DNA of 41,284 nucleotides from Clostridium sp. CAG:594. Its GTDB lineage: Bacteria > Bacillota_I > Bacilli_A > RF39 > UBA660. This document shows, one piece after another, positions 1-7,725 of this stretch. The stretch's first letter is position 1. Every line of letters starts with the position of its first letter. Under the pieces are notes generated by a model that saw only the letters and a program-made list of their open reading frames with translations, was not told the origin of the DNA and did not search any database. The position numbers were made by a program, and so were the translations under genes. The stretch covers positions 1 to 41,284 of the forward strand of contig FR881474.1 of assembly GCA_000434835.1 (NCBI GenBank), written 5' to 3'.

Positions 1-20
1 TTTTACACAAATATGCAGAC

Positions 21-47
21 TTGACATCCGGGGGGGGGGTATATGAT
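21..47 (+). promoter_or_regulatory. Promoter with ten-G tract in the spacer (probable phase-variable switch)
   Basis: A perfect -35 (TTGACA, 21-26) is followed by TCC, ten consecutive G (30-39), TA and a -10-like TATGAT (42-47). The spacer is 15 bp, two short of the optimum 17, so one or two extra G would bring the promoter near optimum. GATATT at 45-50 (spacer 18) is an alternative -10. A ten-G run is very unlikely by chance in DNA this AT-rich. Homopolymer runs between -35 and -10 are the known slipped-strand switch of Bordetella fim and Mycoplasma hyorhinis vlp promoters. The leader to the ATG at 145 is about 90 nt. That the promoter is active and the tract variable is inferred. Confidence 0.7.
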
Positions 48-144
48 ATTATAAACAAGTAAAGTAGCCTTCCAAGGTTATATAAAAATTATTTGTGTAT
101 GATAAAATGATAAAAGTTAATAATAGAAGTAGGAGAAAGTAAAT

Positions 145-1464
145 ATGGAAAAAGAAAGAAGAACAAAAGCGTTAGTTATAACTGTACTATTAATAGTAGT
201 TGCAGGATTAACGATTGCATTTGCAGCCCTATCAACCACATTAAACATAAATGGTACTGCATATCTAGATGCAGCAAAATGGGGAATAAAGTTTGAAAAC
301 TTGTCAGAACCAGTTAGTGTTGGAACAGCAACAACTACTGGAACAGCAAAGATAGAAGAGACAAAGTCTGCAGAAATAACAGGAATGAACGTTAGTTTAT
401 CAACACCAGGAGATAAAGTTACGTATACAGTAGATTTAGTAAATAAAGGAACTATTAATGCAAAAATAGATAAGATAGAAAAAACAGAATTAACAAGTGA
501 GCAGAAAAAATATTTAACGTTTAAGGTAACTGATAAAGATGGAAAAGAAGTTTCAGAAGGTGACATCCTATCAGCTGGAGAAATAAGGAACCTTACAATA
601 ACAATAGAGTTTATAAAAGACTTAACTAAAGAAGATTTACCTACTAATACAAGTACAATATCATTATCATATAAGTTAAACTTTGTTCAAACAGATGAAA
701 AAGTAACTAGTACGGGTCAGTCAAGTTCATCTGTTTCAGAACCAGTATCTTTTTCAACAGATAGTTGGGAAACAATAGTTAATGCAGTAAAAAATAATAA
801 TACAGATGCATATAATATAGGTGATGAAAAAGAAATAGACATGGGAGATTTAGGTACACATACTGTTAGAGTGGCAAATAAAACTGTACCTGATGAATGT
901 CATAATGAGGTTTTTTCACAAACGGCTTGTGGTTTTGTAATAGAATTCAGTGATATTATAGTAAAGCACAATATGAACTCAGAATTATCAAACGTGGGAG
1001 GTTGGCCTGCATCATCTATGGCAAAATATGTAAATTCAACAATATATGATGCGTTACCAGAAAATTTAAAAAATAATATATTAGATACTATGGTAGTTTC
1101 AGGATACGGTGCCAACGATGTTGATAATTTCATTTCAAATAATAAATTATATTTACCATCTGCTATGGAAATATGGGATAAAGTTAATGATACCTATGGA
1201 TTTTATGATGGAGTTATGCACCAATTTGATACGGCTGAGAACAATACAAGACAACTAGATTATTATAAGAAAATAGGAGTAAATGCTAGTAATTATGCGA
1301 CTGCGGTAAAAAAATATAATGATGAAGCATCACCTTTTTGGTTGCGTACTCCAGAAGGAACAGGGAATGCATATTTTATTGCTGTAGGAAGTGATGGTTC
1401 CTTTGATGTAAGAGGTGCTGTGGGTAATTATGGTGTATCTCCAGCTTTTAGAATAGGAAAATAA
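145..1464 (+). CDS. Surface-anchored or secreted protein, TasA/SipW-type N-terminal region and DUF6273-like C-terminal domain
   Basis: A 439-aa protein. A basic start (KERRTK) is followed by one hydrophobic helix (about residues 9-30, ending AFAAL), a signal peptide or anchor. Residues about 65-185 look like a beta-rich TasA/camelysin-type ectodomain (VTYTVDLVNKGTINAKI). A Ser-rich linker (about 190-205) leads to a C-terminal domain with WLRTP near residue 400 and a GVSPAFRI ending, the pattern of DUF6273 and related C-type-lectin-like domains seen on bacterial and phage surface proteins. RBS AGGAG (131-135) lies 9 nt before the ATG. It is a single-gene transcript, with the G-tract promoter upstream and a terminator at 1504-1537. 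Function is unknown; adhesion or host/phage interaction is inference. The domain assignment is by motif only. Confidence 0.7.
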   Translation: MEKERRTKALVITVLLIVVAGLTIAFAALSTTLNINGTAYLDAAKWGIKFENLSEPVSVGTATTTGTAKIEETKSAEITGMNVSLSTPGDKVTYTVDLVNKGTINAKIDKIEKTELTSEQKKYLTFKVTDKDGKEVSEGDILSAGEIRNLTITIEFIKDLTKEDLPTNTSTISLSYKLNFVQTDEKVTSTGQSSSSVSEPVSFSTDSWETIVNAVKNNNTDAYNIGDEKEIDMGDLGTHTVRVANKTVPDECHNEVFSQTACGFVIEFSDIIVKHNMNSELSNVGGWPASSMAKYVNSTIYDALPENLKNNILDTMVVSGYGANDVDNFISNNKLYLPSAMEIWDKVNDTYGFYDGVMHQFDTAENNTRQLDYYKKIGVNASNYATAVKKYNDEASPFWLRTPEGTGNAYFIAVGSDGSFDVRGAVGNYGVSPAFRIGK

Positions 1465-1503
1465 TAAAATATAAAAAGCAGTATCTTGATTATACTAGGT
1501 AAT

Positions 1504-1537
1504 AATATTAATCATTTATTTGATTAATATTTTTTTT
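1504..1537 (+). terminator. Rho-independent terminator of the surface-protein gene
   Basis: A perfect 11-bp stem (AATATTAATCA / TGATTAATATT) with a 6-nt loop is followed by seven T. It isolates the G-tract-controlled gene from the housekeeping genes downstream. Confidence 0.85.
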
Positions 1538-1578
1538 GAAATAAAAATGAGTTATAATTATAATTAAGGAGAGTGGAT

Positions 1579-2526
1579 ATGAAAAAGGTAGAATTACATT
1601 TACATTTAGATGGAAGTGTAAGAGAAAGTACGGTAGCAGAACTTCTAGGTGTAAATGAAAAGAACATAGAAAATAAGTTACATGTAAGTGATTATAATAG
1701 TAGTTTAACAGAATATTTAACTAAGTTTGATATGCCAATAAAAGTTATGCAAACAAAAGAAAATTTAAGTAGAATCGCAAGGGAATTAGGCGAAGATTTA
1801 GAAAAAGATGACATAATATATGCAGAAGTTAGATTTGCACCACAATTACATACAAAAAAAGGATTATCTTATGATGATATTGTGCTTTCTGTTATAGAAG
1901 GTTTTAAAAAGAGTAACATAAAAATAAATGTAATTTTATGTATGATGAGGGGCGCAAGTTATATAAATAATTTAAAAACGATAGAAGTTGCAGAAAAATA
2001 TCTAAATAAGGGTGTAGTTGCACTTGATTTAGCAGGTGATGAAAAACACTTTAAAACAAAGGATTATGAAGAGTTATTTAAGATAGCTAAAGAAAAGAAT
2101 ATTCCTTTTACAATTCATGCCGGAGAAGCAGATGATGCAAGTAGTGTATTAGATGCAATAAGTTTTGGTGCAAAAAGAATAGGTCATGGAATTAGAATAA
2201 TAGAAGATAATTATGCTACAAGTGAAGTTATAAAAAATAAAGTTACTTTAGAGGTTTGCCCAACAAGTAATTTTCAAACTAAAGCAGTAGAAATATATAA
2301 GAATCATCCTATAAAAAAGTTATATGAAAAGGGTGTTTTAATAACTGTTAGTACTGATAATAACACGGTATCAAACGTTTCTTTATCCAATGAGTATGAA
2401 CGTCTTAAATCTTGCTTTGACTTTACTGATAAAGACTTTTTAACCTTTAACATAAACGCTATTAATGCAGCATTTATAAGTGATTTAGAAAAGGAAAAAT
2501 ATATAAAAATATTAAAGGGAGATTAA
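1579..2526 (+). CDS. add: Adenosine deaminase
   Basis: Deaminates adenosine and deoxyadenosine to inosine in purine salvage. Visible motifs are the metal-binding HxH near the N terminus (VELHLHLDGS), HAGEADDASS (metal His and catalytic Glu region), IGHGIRI (catalytic His), LEVCPTSN and VSTDNNTVSN (the usual TDD region, here TDN). Length is 315 aa from the ATG at 1579, which has RBS GGAG (1568-1571) 7 nt upstream. An in-frame GTG at 1573 lies too close to that RBS. TTGAAA (1536-1541) and TATAAT (1559-1564) with a 17-bp spacer could form its promoter, giving a very short leader. The histidine phosphatase gene follows after one base, so the two are cotranscribed. Confidence 0.92.
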   Translation: MKKVELHLHLDGSVRESTVAELLGVNEKNIENKLHVSDYNSSLTEYLTKFDMPIKVMQTKENLSRIARELGEDLEKDDIIYAEVRFAPQLHTKKGLSYDDIVLSVIEGFKKSNIKINVILCMMRGASYINNLKTIEVAEKYLNKGVVALDLAGDEKHFKTKDYEELFKIAKEKNIPFTIHAGEADDASSVLDAISFGAKRIGHGIRIIEDNYATSEVIKNKVTLEVCPTSNFQTKAVEIYKNHPIKKLYEKGVLITVSTDNNTVSNVSLSNEYERLKSCFDFTDKDFLTFNINAINAAFISDLEKEKYIKILKGD

Positions 2527-2527
2527 T

Positions 2528-3058
2528 ATGAAGTTATACGTAATTAGACATGGAAGAACACCTTGGAACGAAAAAGGATTGATGCAGGGTCGGGTTAATA
2601 TAAAACTTAGTGAAACTGGAAAAAAAGAGGCAAAAGATATAAGAGAAAAGTTAAAAGATATAAACTTTGATATATGTATTTCATCTCCTCTTAAAAGAAC
2701 TTTAGAAACTGCTAGCATAGTAACAGATAATAAGTATAAAATTATTACTGATGAACTTTTAATTGAAAGAAATTTAGGAGAATTTGAAGGGAAAAAATAT
2801 GCTGAATATGAAAAATTAAAATTCTGGGATTATAAACTGAATAATGATTCATATGGTGTAGAACCAGTTAAATATATACTTAAAAGAACATCATCTTTTC
2901 TAAACAACTTAAAAGAAAAAGATTATAAGACGGTTTTAATAGTATCTCATGCTGCAACTATAAGAGCGATTAATTATAATATAATAGGTTATGATTCTAA
3001 TACGAATTTTTTAGAGTTTAAACCTACTCATGGAGAAATATATGAATATGAAATATGA
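2528..3058 (+). CDS. Histidine phosphatase family protein (phosphoglycerate mutase-like)
   Basis: A 176-aa cytoplasmic phosphatase of the histidine phosphatase superfamily. The phosphohistidine motif YVIRHGRTPWN is at residues 4-14, the conserved Arg in SSPLKRTLETA near 55, and the second His in IVSHAATIRA near 140. The size fits small broad-specificity CobC/PhoE/GpmB-like phosphatases, not the larger dPGM glycolytic enzyme. The substrate cannot be read from the sequence. RBS AAAGGAG lies inside the end of add. The stop is TGA (3056-3058), direct evidence that TGA terminates here. It overlaps the next gene by 17 nt. Confidence 0.85.
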   Translation: MKLYVIRHGRTPWNEKGLMQGRVNIKLSETGKKEAKDIREKLKDINFDICISSPLKRTLETASIVTDNKYKIITDELLIERNLGEFEGKKYAEYEKLKFWDYKLNNDSYGVEPVKYILKRTSSFLNNLKEKDYKTVLIVSHAATIRAINYNIIGYDSNTNFLEFKPTHGEIYEYEI

Positions 3059-3647
3059 TGAAGAAAAATACAGATTAAGAACTATAAAACATGATGAAAA
3101 ATATTTAAGGCAAACCTCATCTGACGTGTTAAAGGGTGATCCTGATTTAAAACAGGAAATAGAAATATTATCTAATTATTGCAGAAGTAATGGTAATTTA
3201 ATGGCTCTTGCATCAGTTCAAATTGGGATTCCTAAAAAAATTATATACATTATGAAAACTGATGAATATGATGCTTTAAAAGAAAATGATTTTGAAGATA
3301 AAAAAATAGTTATGATAAATCCATGTATATTAGAAGAAAAAGGAGAAACCTACTATTGGGAAGCTTGTGCTAGTTGTATGGATAATATGGGGCTTGTCAA
3401 AAGACCTTACAGTATAAGAGTAGAGTATTTTGATCAGAATTTTAATTTGAAAACAGAGGTATTTGAAGGCTTTAAGGCAACGGTGTTTTCCCATGAATAT
3501 GACCATTTATTTGGTATATTACATATTGATATAGCAGAAAAAATATATGATATGCCGCAGGATGAAAGAAAAAAATTTAGAAGTCTTGATGAAAATAAAT
3601 ATTTAGTTGTTTCTAAAACAAAAAAGTATAAACATCCATTAAGATAA
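3042..3647 (+). CDS. Peptide deformylase-like protein, divergent
   Basis: A 201-aa protein with three peptide-deformylase motifs in order: LASVQIG (usually GLAAxQIG), EACASC (usually EGCLS, supplying the metal Cys) and HEYDHLFG (HExxH with metal His and catalytic Glu). The enzyme removes the formyl group from nascent proteins. The active-site residues are kept but motifs 1 and 2 are altered, so this may be a secondary deformylase or a deformylase-like protein. The ATG at 3042 is chosen because GGAG (3032-3035) lies 6 nt upstream; an earlier in-frame ATG at 3030 has no RBS. The start lies inside the phosphatase gene, implying translational coupling. Confidence 0.75.
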   Translation: MNMKYDEEKYRLRTIKHDEKYLRQTSSDVLKGDPDLKQEIEILSNYCRSNGNLMALASVQIGIPKKIIYIMKTDEYDALKENDFEDKKIVMINPCILEEKGETYYWEACASCMDNMGLVKRPYSIRVEYFDQNFNLKTEVFEGFKATVFSHEYDHLFGILHIDIAEKIYDMPQDERKKFRSLDENKYLVVSKTKKYKHPLR

Positions 3648-3682
3648 TTTATATTTAGATATTAATAAAGGAAGTGATTGAA

Positions 3683-4624
3683 TTGATAAATATTTATACA
3701 ACTGATAGCAAAAAGAGATTTAAAGAACTAGAAAATTTAAGAAAAGGTTGCTGGATAGATTTAATAAAACCAACTAATGATGAGATAAAAGAGGTATCAG
3801 AAAAGACAAATACGGATTTAGATTTACTTATGAAACTTACCGATGACGAAGAACTACCTAGAACTGAGATAGGTGAAAACGCAACTTTAATAGTAGTTGA
3901 TACACCTTATATGACGGATTCAAGATATAAACATAAGTATAATACAGATCCTCTTGGTATAATAATTAATAATGATGGATACTTTATTACAATATCCCTT
4001 AAAAAACAGACGTTTTTAGATGACTTTAAAAATAATCGAATAAAAAATTTTGATATTAAAAAAAGAACGAAATTCGTAATTCAAATCTTACTTAGGGTAG
4101 CAGGTGTTTATCAAAAAGAACTTACCTCAATTAATAATTATATAAATAAAAAAGAAGAAACACTTCATAAGTCTACCGATAACAAAGAATTAGTTGACCT
4201 TCTTAACATTGAAAAAACATTGGTTTATTTTTCTACTTCTTTAAAAGCTAATGACGTAGTGCTTGAAAAACTTGTAAAAGGAAACGTACTTACTCTTTAT
4301 GAAGATGATATGGACTTGTTAGAAGATGCAATGATAGAAAATAAACAAGCAATTGAAATGGCTAGTATATACCGTGAAATATTAACTAGTATGACAGATA
4401 CTTACGCAACTATAATTTCTAATAATTTAAATGATGTAATGAAGTTTTTAGCGGGAATTACAATAGTATTTTCAATACCTACTATGGTTTCATCATTTAT
4501 AGGAATGAATGTTCCTTTAGGAGATATGGGAAAATCCAACATAAGCTTTATTTTAATAATTGCTTTTTCATTTGTTTTATCAATTATAATTGCAATTATA
4601 CTAAAAAAGAAAAACATGCTATAA
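3683..4624 (+). CDS. corA: CorA-family magnesium/divalent cation transporter (TTG start)
   Basis: A 313-aa protein with a long soluble, acidic, helical N-terminal domain and two C-terminal membrane helices. The first ends in the CorA signature GMN (FIGMNVPLG, about residue 280); the second ends in a short basic tail (KKKNML). These are the pentameric Mg2+ channel family features. TTG at 3683 is the best start: the near-perfect anti-16S sequence AAGGAAGTGAT (3668-3678) lies just upstream, whereas the GTG at 3674 is inside that RBS. The same RBS-TTG layout recurs at dacA and nfu. An AI-2E-type permease follows 30 nt downstream. Confidence 0.88.
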   Translation: MINIYTTDSKKRFKELENLRKGCWIDLIKPTNDEIKEVSEKTNTDLDLLMKLTDDEELPRTEIGENATLIVVDTPYMTDSRYKHKYNTDPLGIIINNDGYFITISLKKQTFLDDFKNNRIKNFDIKKRTKFVIQILLRVAGVYQKELTSINNYINKKEETLHKSTDNKELVDLLNIEKTLVYFSTSLKANDVVLEKLVKGNVLTLYEDDMDLLEDAMIENKQAIEMASIYREILTSMTDTYATIISNNLNDVMKFLAGITIVFSIPTMVSSFIGMNVPLGDMGKSNISFILIIAFSFVLSIIIAIILKKKNML

Positions 4625-4654
4625 TTATAAAGAAAGTAGAAAGGAAATAAAATT

Positions 4655-5776
4655 ATGACTAAAAAGTTAAAAAAACAATTAACGGAGCTTATTATTTTTG
4701 CAGGTATAGTTTTATGGTGCGTGTTTAATTATAATTTATTTTTTGATTTTATAAAATTCGTATTAAAACTTGCAATGCCTATAATAGTTGGAATTGCAAT
4801 AGCATTTATAATAAATGTTCCAATGAAACAAATTGAAAGAAAAATATTTAATATTGATAAAAGAAAGCATAAGAAGTTTATAAGATTAATTTCTCTTATA
4901 TTATCGATTGTTTTAATCTTTGGTATTTTAGGACTTATTTTATTTTTAATAATTCCAGAAGTTATAGAAGCAGTAGGACAAATAAGCCGTAACTTACCAT
5001 CTAATTTCAACTGGGTAAACGATATATCAAATAAAGCTCAAGAATTATATCCAGGCTTTAAAGATTATATCAAAAACATTGACGTTAAAAATATATTGTC
5101 AACAAGCGGAATTCATATGGGTAACATAGTAAATGTTGTAGTATCATTTTTATCAAGTACTATATCGAAACTTGTTATGTTCTTCCTTGGATTTATTATT
5201 GCGATTTATATACTAGCAGATAAAGAAAATTTAACTAGACAAACAAAGAAATTATTAAAAGCATTTATGCCTTTAAAAGCATCAAATGAAGTAGTTAGAA
5301 TAGTTAAACTAACTAATGTTACGTTTACTAAGTTTTTAACTGGTCAATGTTTAGATGCTGCATTAACTGGTTTTGAATTCTTTATAATTTTATCAATAAT
5401 AAAGTTACCTTATGCATTGATTTTAGGTGTTTTATTTGCTGTTACAGCTTTAATACCTTATGTTGGAGCATTTATTACTCTTGTTATTGGAGCGCTTTTA
5501 GTTGCGGTATCAAATCCAATGAATGCATTATGGTATACAATAGCATTTTTTGCTCTTCAACAATTCGATGATAATTTTACATATCCTAAGATAGTTGGTA
5601 AGCAAGTTGGCCTTCCAGCTCTTTGGGCTCTTGTTGCAGTATTAATTGGAGGCTCTATATTTGGCTTTATTGGAATGATAATAAGCATACCAATATCATC
5701 TGTTTTATACACACTATTAAAAGAATATGTTAATTACAAAATAGAGAAAAAAACAAATAAAACCATTGACATATAA
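4655..5776 (+). CDS. AI-2E family transporter (PerM/YdiK/YueF-like permease)
   Basis: A 373-aa polytopic membrane protein with about seven or eight hydrophobic segments. The two N-terminal helices, the soluble stretch with NLPSNFNWVNDI, the central helix pair and the C-terminal block ALIPYVGAFITL ... QQFDDNFTYPKIVG ... LPALWALVAVLIGGSIFGFIGM match the AI-2E family. Members have been linked to autoinducer-2 export or Na+/H+ antiport; the substrate here is unknown. RBS AAAGGAAA lies 5' of the ATG. The last codons contain the -35 box of the perR promoter (5766-5771), so the two transcription units overlap. Confidence 0.85.
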   Translation: MTKKLKKQLTELIIFAGIVLWCVFNYNLFFDFIKFVLKLAMPIIVGIAIAFIINVPMKQIERKIFNIDKRKHKKFIRLISLILSIVLIFGILGLILFLIIPEVIEAVGQISRNLPSNFNWVNDISNKAQELYPGFKDYIKNIDVKNILSTSGIHMGNIVNVVVSFLSSTISKLVMFFLGFIIAIYILADKENLTRQTKKLLKAFMPLKASNEVVRIVKLTNVTFTKFLTGQCLDAALTGFEFFIILSIIKLPYALILGVLFAVTALIPYVGAFITLVIGALLVAVSNPMNALWYTIAFFALQQFDDNFTYPKIVGKQVGLPALWALVAVLIGGSIFGFIGMIISIPISSVLYTLLKEYVNYKIEKKTNKTIDI

Positions 5777-5817
5777 TTTAATTTAAAGTATACTTAAGTA
5801 GTAATCATTATTACTTA
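5766..5817 (+). promoter_or_regulatory. perR-rbr promoter with PerR-box-like operator
   Basis: TTGACA (5766-5771), a 17-bp spacer and TATACT (5789-5794) form a strong promoter. Directly after the -10 is an inverted repeat of 11-bp arms (5795-5805 / 5807-5817) around C5806, with one mismatch. Its core TAGTAATCATTATTA (5799-5813) matches the Bacillus PerR box TTATAATnATTATAA at 11 of 14 informative positions. The operator covers the expected start of transcription, so a bound PerR-type repressor would block perR and rubrerythrin together. Binding is inferred. Confidence 0.72.
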
Positions 5818-5827
5818 GGAGTTATAT

Positions 5828-6214
5828 ATGAGGTATTCGAAACAGAGTGAAGAAGTGTTAAATACGGTTTTAAATTCTAATAGTCATCCAGATGCTAAAG
5901 AAATTTATGAACTAGTAAAATTAAAAATACCTAACGTAAGTTTAGGTACAGTTTATAGAAACTTAAATACTTTGGCAAAGGAAGGATTAATAAGAAAAAT
6001 AGAACTTGATGATGGTAATGATAGATTTGATAAAACGTTATGTCAACATAACCATTTAAAATGTACGAAGTGTGGTAAGGTAATAGATATCACGCCAAAA
6101 CTTAATCAGAAAGAAATAAAAGAAATAGAACGTAAAACAGGTTTTAAAATTACTGATAGTAGTTTTAATATAAATGGAATATGTGAAAAATGTAAAAAAG
6201 AAAGGAATTATTAA
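5828..6214 (+). CDS. perR: Fur-family peroxide regulator, PerR-like
   Basis: A 128-aa Fur-family repressor. The N-terminal winged helix contains HPDAKEIYE and the recognition helix SLGTVYRNLNTL. The C-terminal part has RFDKTLCQHNHLKC, supplying Asp and two His equivalent to PerR D85, H91 and H93, and two CxxC pairs (CTKC, CEKC) for structural zinc. In PerR, oxidation of the Fe-binding His residues by H2O2 releases DNA. PerR rather than Fur or Zur is supported by these residues, by the PerR-box-like site in its own promoter and by the rubrerythrin gene 2 nt downstream. RBS AGGAG is 6 nt before the ATG and overlaps the operator edge. Confidence 0.85.
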   Translation: MRYSKQSEEVLNTVLNSNSHPDAKEIYELVKLKIPNVSLGTVYRNLNTLAKEGLIRKIELDDGNDRFDKTLCQHNHLKCTKCGKVIDITPKLNQKEIKEIERKTGFKITDSSFNINGICEKCKKERNY

Positions 6215-6216
6215 TT

Positions 6217-6756
6217 ATGGAATTAAAAGGAAGTAAAACAGAAAGTAATTTAATGGCTGCATTTGCAGGAGAAAGTCAAGCAAGAAATAAGTATACATAT
6301 TTTGCTAGTAAGGCTAAAAAAGAAGGATATGAACAAATAGCTAGTATTTTTGAAGAAACAGCTAATAATGAAAAAGAACACGCTAAAATATGGTTTAAAC
6401 TACTTAATGGTGGAGATATTCCTTCAACAAAAGAAAACTTAAAAGCAGCAGCAGAAGGTGAAAACTATGAGTGGACAGATATGTATAAAGAGTTTGCCCA
6501 AACTGCAAAAGAAGAAGGATTTGATAAGATAGCAACTCTTTTTGAAGAAGTAGCTAAAATAGAAAAGCATCATGAAGAAAGATACATGAAATTATTAGGA
6601 AATGTAAATGATGATTTAGTATTTAAAAAGGGTGAAGAAACAGTTTGGATTTGCCGTAATTGCGGATATGTATACGTAGGAGAAGAAGCTCCAAAAGTAT
6701 GTCCAGTATGCGCTCATCCACAAAGTTTCTTTGAGAAAAAAGCAAATAATTATTAA
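6217..6756 (+). CDS. rbr: Rubrerythrin
   Basis: A 179-aa non-haem di-iron peroxidase that reduces H2O2 in anaerobes and microaerophiles. The N-terminal ferritin-like four-helix domain carries paired ExxH-type motifs (ANNEKEHAKIW and AKIEKHHEERYM) for the di-iron centre. The C-terminal rubredoxin domain has CRNCGYVY and CPVCAHP, four Cys for one Fe. Length and domain order are those of classical rubrerythrin. It lies 2 nt after perR, with its RBS inside the end of perR, so it should be induced by peroxide with perR. A terminator follows at 6762. Confidence 0.95.
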   Translation: MELKGSKTESNLMAAFAGESQARNKYTYFASKAKKEGYEQIASIFEETANNEKEHAKIWFKLLNGGDIPSTKENLKAAAEGENYEWTDMYKEFAQTAKEEGFDKIATLFEEVAKIEKHHEERYMKLLGNVNDDLVFKKGEETVWICRNCGYVYVGEEAPKVCPVCAHPQSFFEKKANNY

Positions 6757-6761
6757 TTATT

Positions 6762-6787
6762 AAAGTGACGTTAATTGTCACTTTTTT
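6762..6787 (+). terminator. Terminator of perR-rbr
   Basis: Stem AAAGTGAC / GTCACTTT with a 7-nt loop, then a T run to 6787. Confidence 0.88.
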
Positions 6788-6808
6788 CTTAAAAAGGAGC
6801 GTTTAATT

Positions 6809-7006
6809 ATGAATAAAAAGGCAACGGATAAAACAGAAGTTTTAAGTTTAGATGAACTTTTAGAAAAAACAAAGGCACTTGATTTGTCAGTTATAAAGTT
6901 AAAATCAAAATTAGATAGAACAAATAAGATTTTATTTATATTGCTTGGAATATCGATATTGTTATTAATAGTAATAATTGTATTTATTTTTATTAAAGCA
7001 TCTTAA
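6809..7006 (+). CDS. Small tail-anchored membrane protein, unknown function
   Basis: A 65-aa protein. An amphipathic, charged N-terminal half with heptad-like Leu spacing (LSLDELLEKTKALDLSVIKL) may form a coiled coil. It is followed by one membrane helix (about residues 43-62) of Ile, Leu and Val and a very short KAS tail. RBS AAAGGAG is well placed before the ATG. No family is recognised. It lies between the rbr terminator and the promoter of the pseudouridine synthase, apparently as its own unit. Confidence 0.65.
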   Translation: MNKKATDKTEVLSLDELLEKTKALDLSVIKLKSKLDRTNKILFILLGISILLLIVIIVFIFIKAS

Positions 7007-7048
7007 ATAAATCTTTTTTTGTGTTATAATCTTTGAAAGAGGTTTATT

Positions 7049-7723
7049 ATGAAAAAAAGAAAAAAGAAATTAGATATAATATATGAAGATAAAGAAATAC
7101 TAGTTGTAAATAAGCCTAGTGGAATGCTTACCGTGTCAACTCCTAAAGAAAAGGAAAAAACACTATTTCATGAGGTGTCATCATATGTTAAAAAAAGTAA
7201 TCCAAAAGCTAAAGTATTTATAATTCATAGACTAGATAAAGATACGTCAGGTATTGTTATGTTTGCCAAAAATCAAAGTGTTAAATATAATTATCAAAAT
7301 GCTTGGGATAAATTATGTATAAAAAGAGGATATATTGCAGTTGTAGAAGGTATTTTAAAAGAAAAAAGTGGTACTATTAAATCATATCTTAAAGAAACTA
7401 AAACACTTAAGGTTTATTCTAGTAATGATAAAAGAGACGGAAAACTTGCAATAACAAATTATAAAGTTATTAAATCAAATAATAAATATTCTCTTTTAGA
7501 CATAGAAATAAAAACTGGTCGTAAAAACCAAATAAGGGTTCATATGAGTGATATAGATACTCCGATAGTGGGCGATAAAAAATATGGAAATAAAAAAAGT
7601 CATTTTAAAAGACTTATGCTTCATGCTTATAACCTTGAGATTATAAATCCTAAAACTAAAAGAAAAATGAACTTTTTATGTGATGTGCCAAAGACTTTTA
7701 ACGATTTATTTAAGGAGGATTAA
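7049..7723 (+). CDS. RluA-family pseudouridine synthase
   Basis: A 224-aa enzyme that isomerises uridine to pseudouridine in rRNA or tRNA. The catalytic motif HRLDKDTSG (about residues 62-70) holds the nucleophilic Asp. The N-terminal YEDKEILVVNKPSGM and C-terminal GRKNQIRVHMSDI and MLHAY blocks are also RluA-family. It has no N-terminal S4 domain, so it is a short RluA/YjbO-like form; the modified position cannot be told. A TGTTATAAT extended -10 (7022-7030) sits shortly upstream of the GAAAGAGG RBS. The next gene starts 2 nt after its stop. Confidence 0.88.
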   Translation: MKKRKKKLDIIYEDKEILVVNKPSGMLTVSTPKEKEKTLFHEVSSYVKKSNPKAKVFIIHRLDKDTSGIVMFAKNQSVKYNYQNAWDKLCIKRGYIAVVEGILKEKSGTIKSYLKETKTLKVYSSNDKRDGKLAITNYKVIKSNNKYSLLDIEIKTGRKNQIRVHMSDIDTPIVGDKKYGNKKSHFKRLMLHAYNLEIINPKTKRKMNFLCDVPKTFNDLFKED

Positions 7724-7725
7724 TT

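Noticed and set aside
117..566. Minus-strand hydrophobic ORF opposite the surface-protein gene
   Set aside because: It is a reverse-frame shadow of a Thr/Lys/Glu-rich gene, with no RBS or recognised domain.
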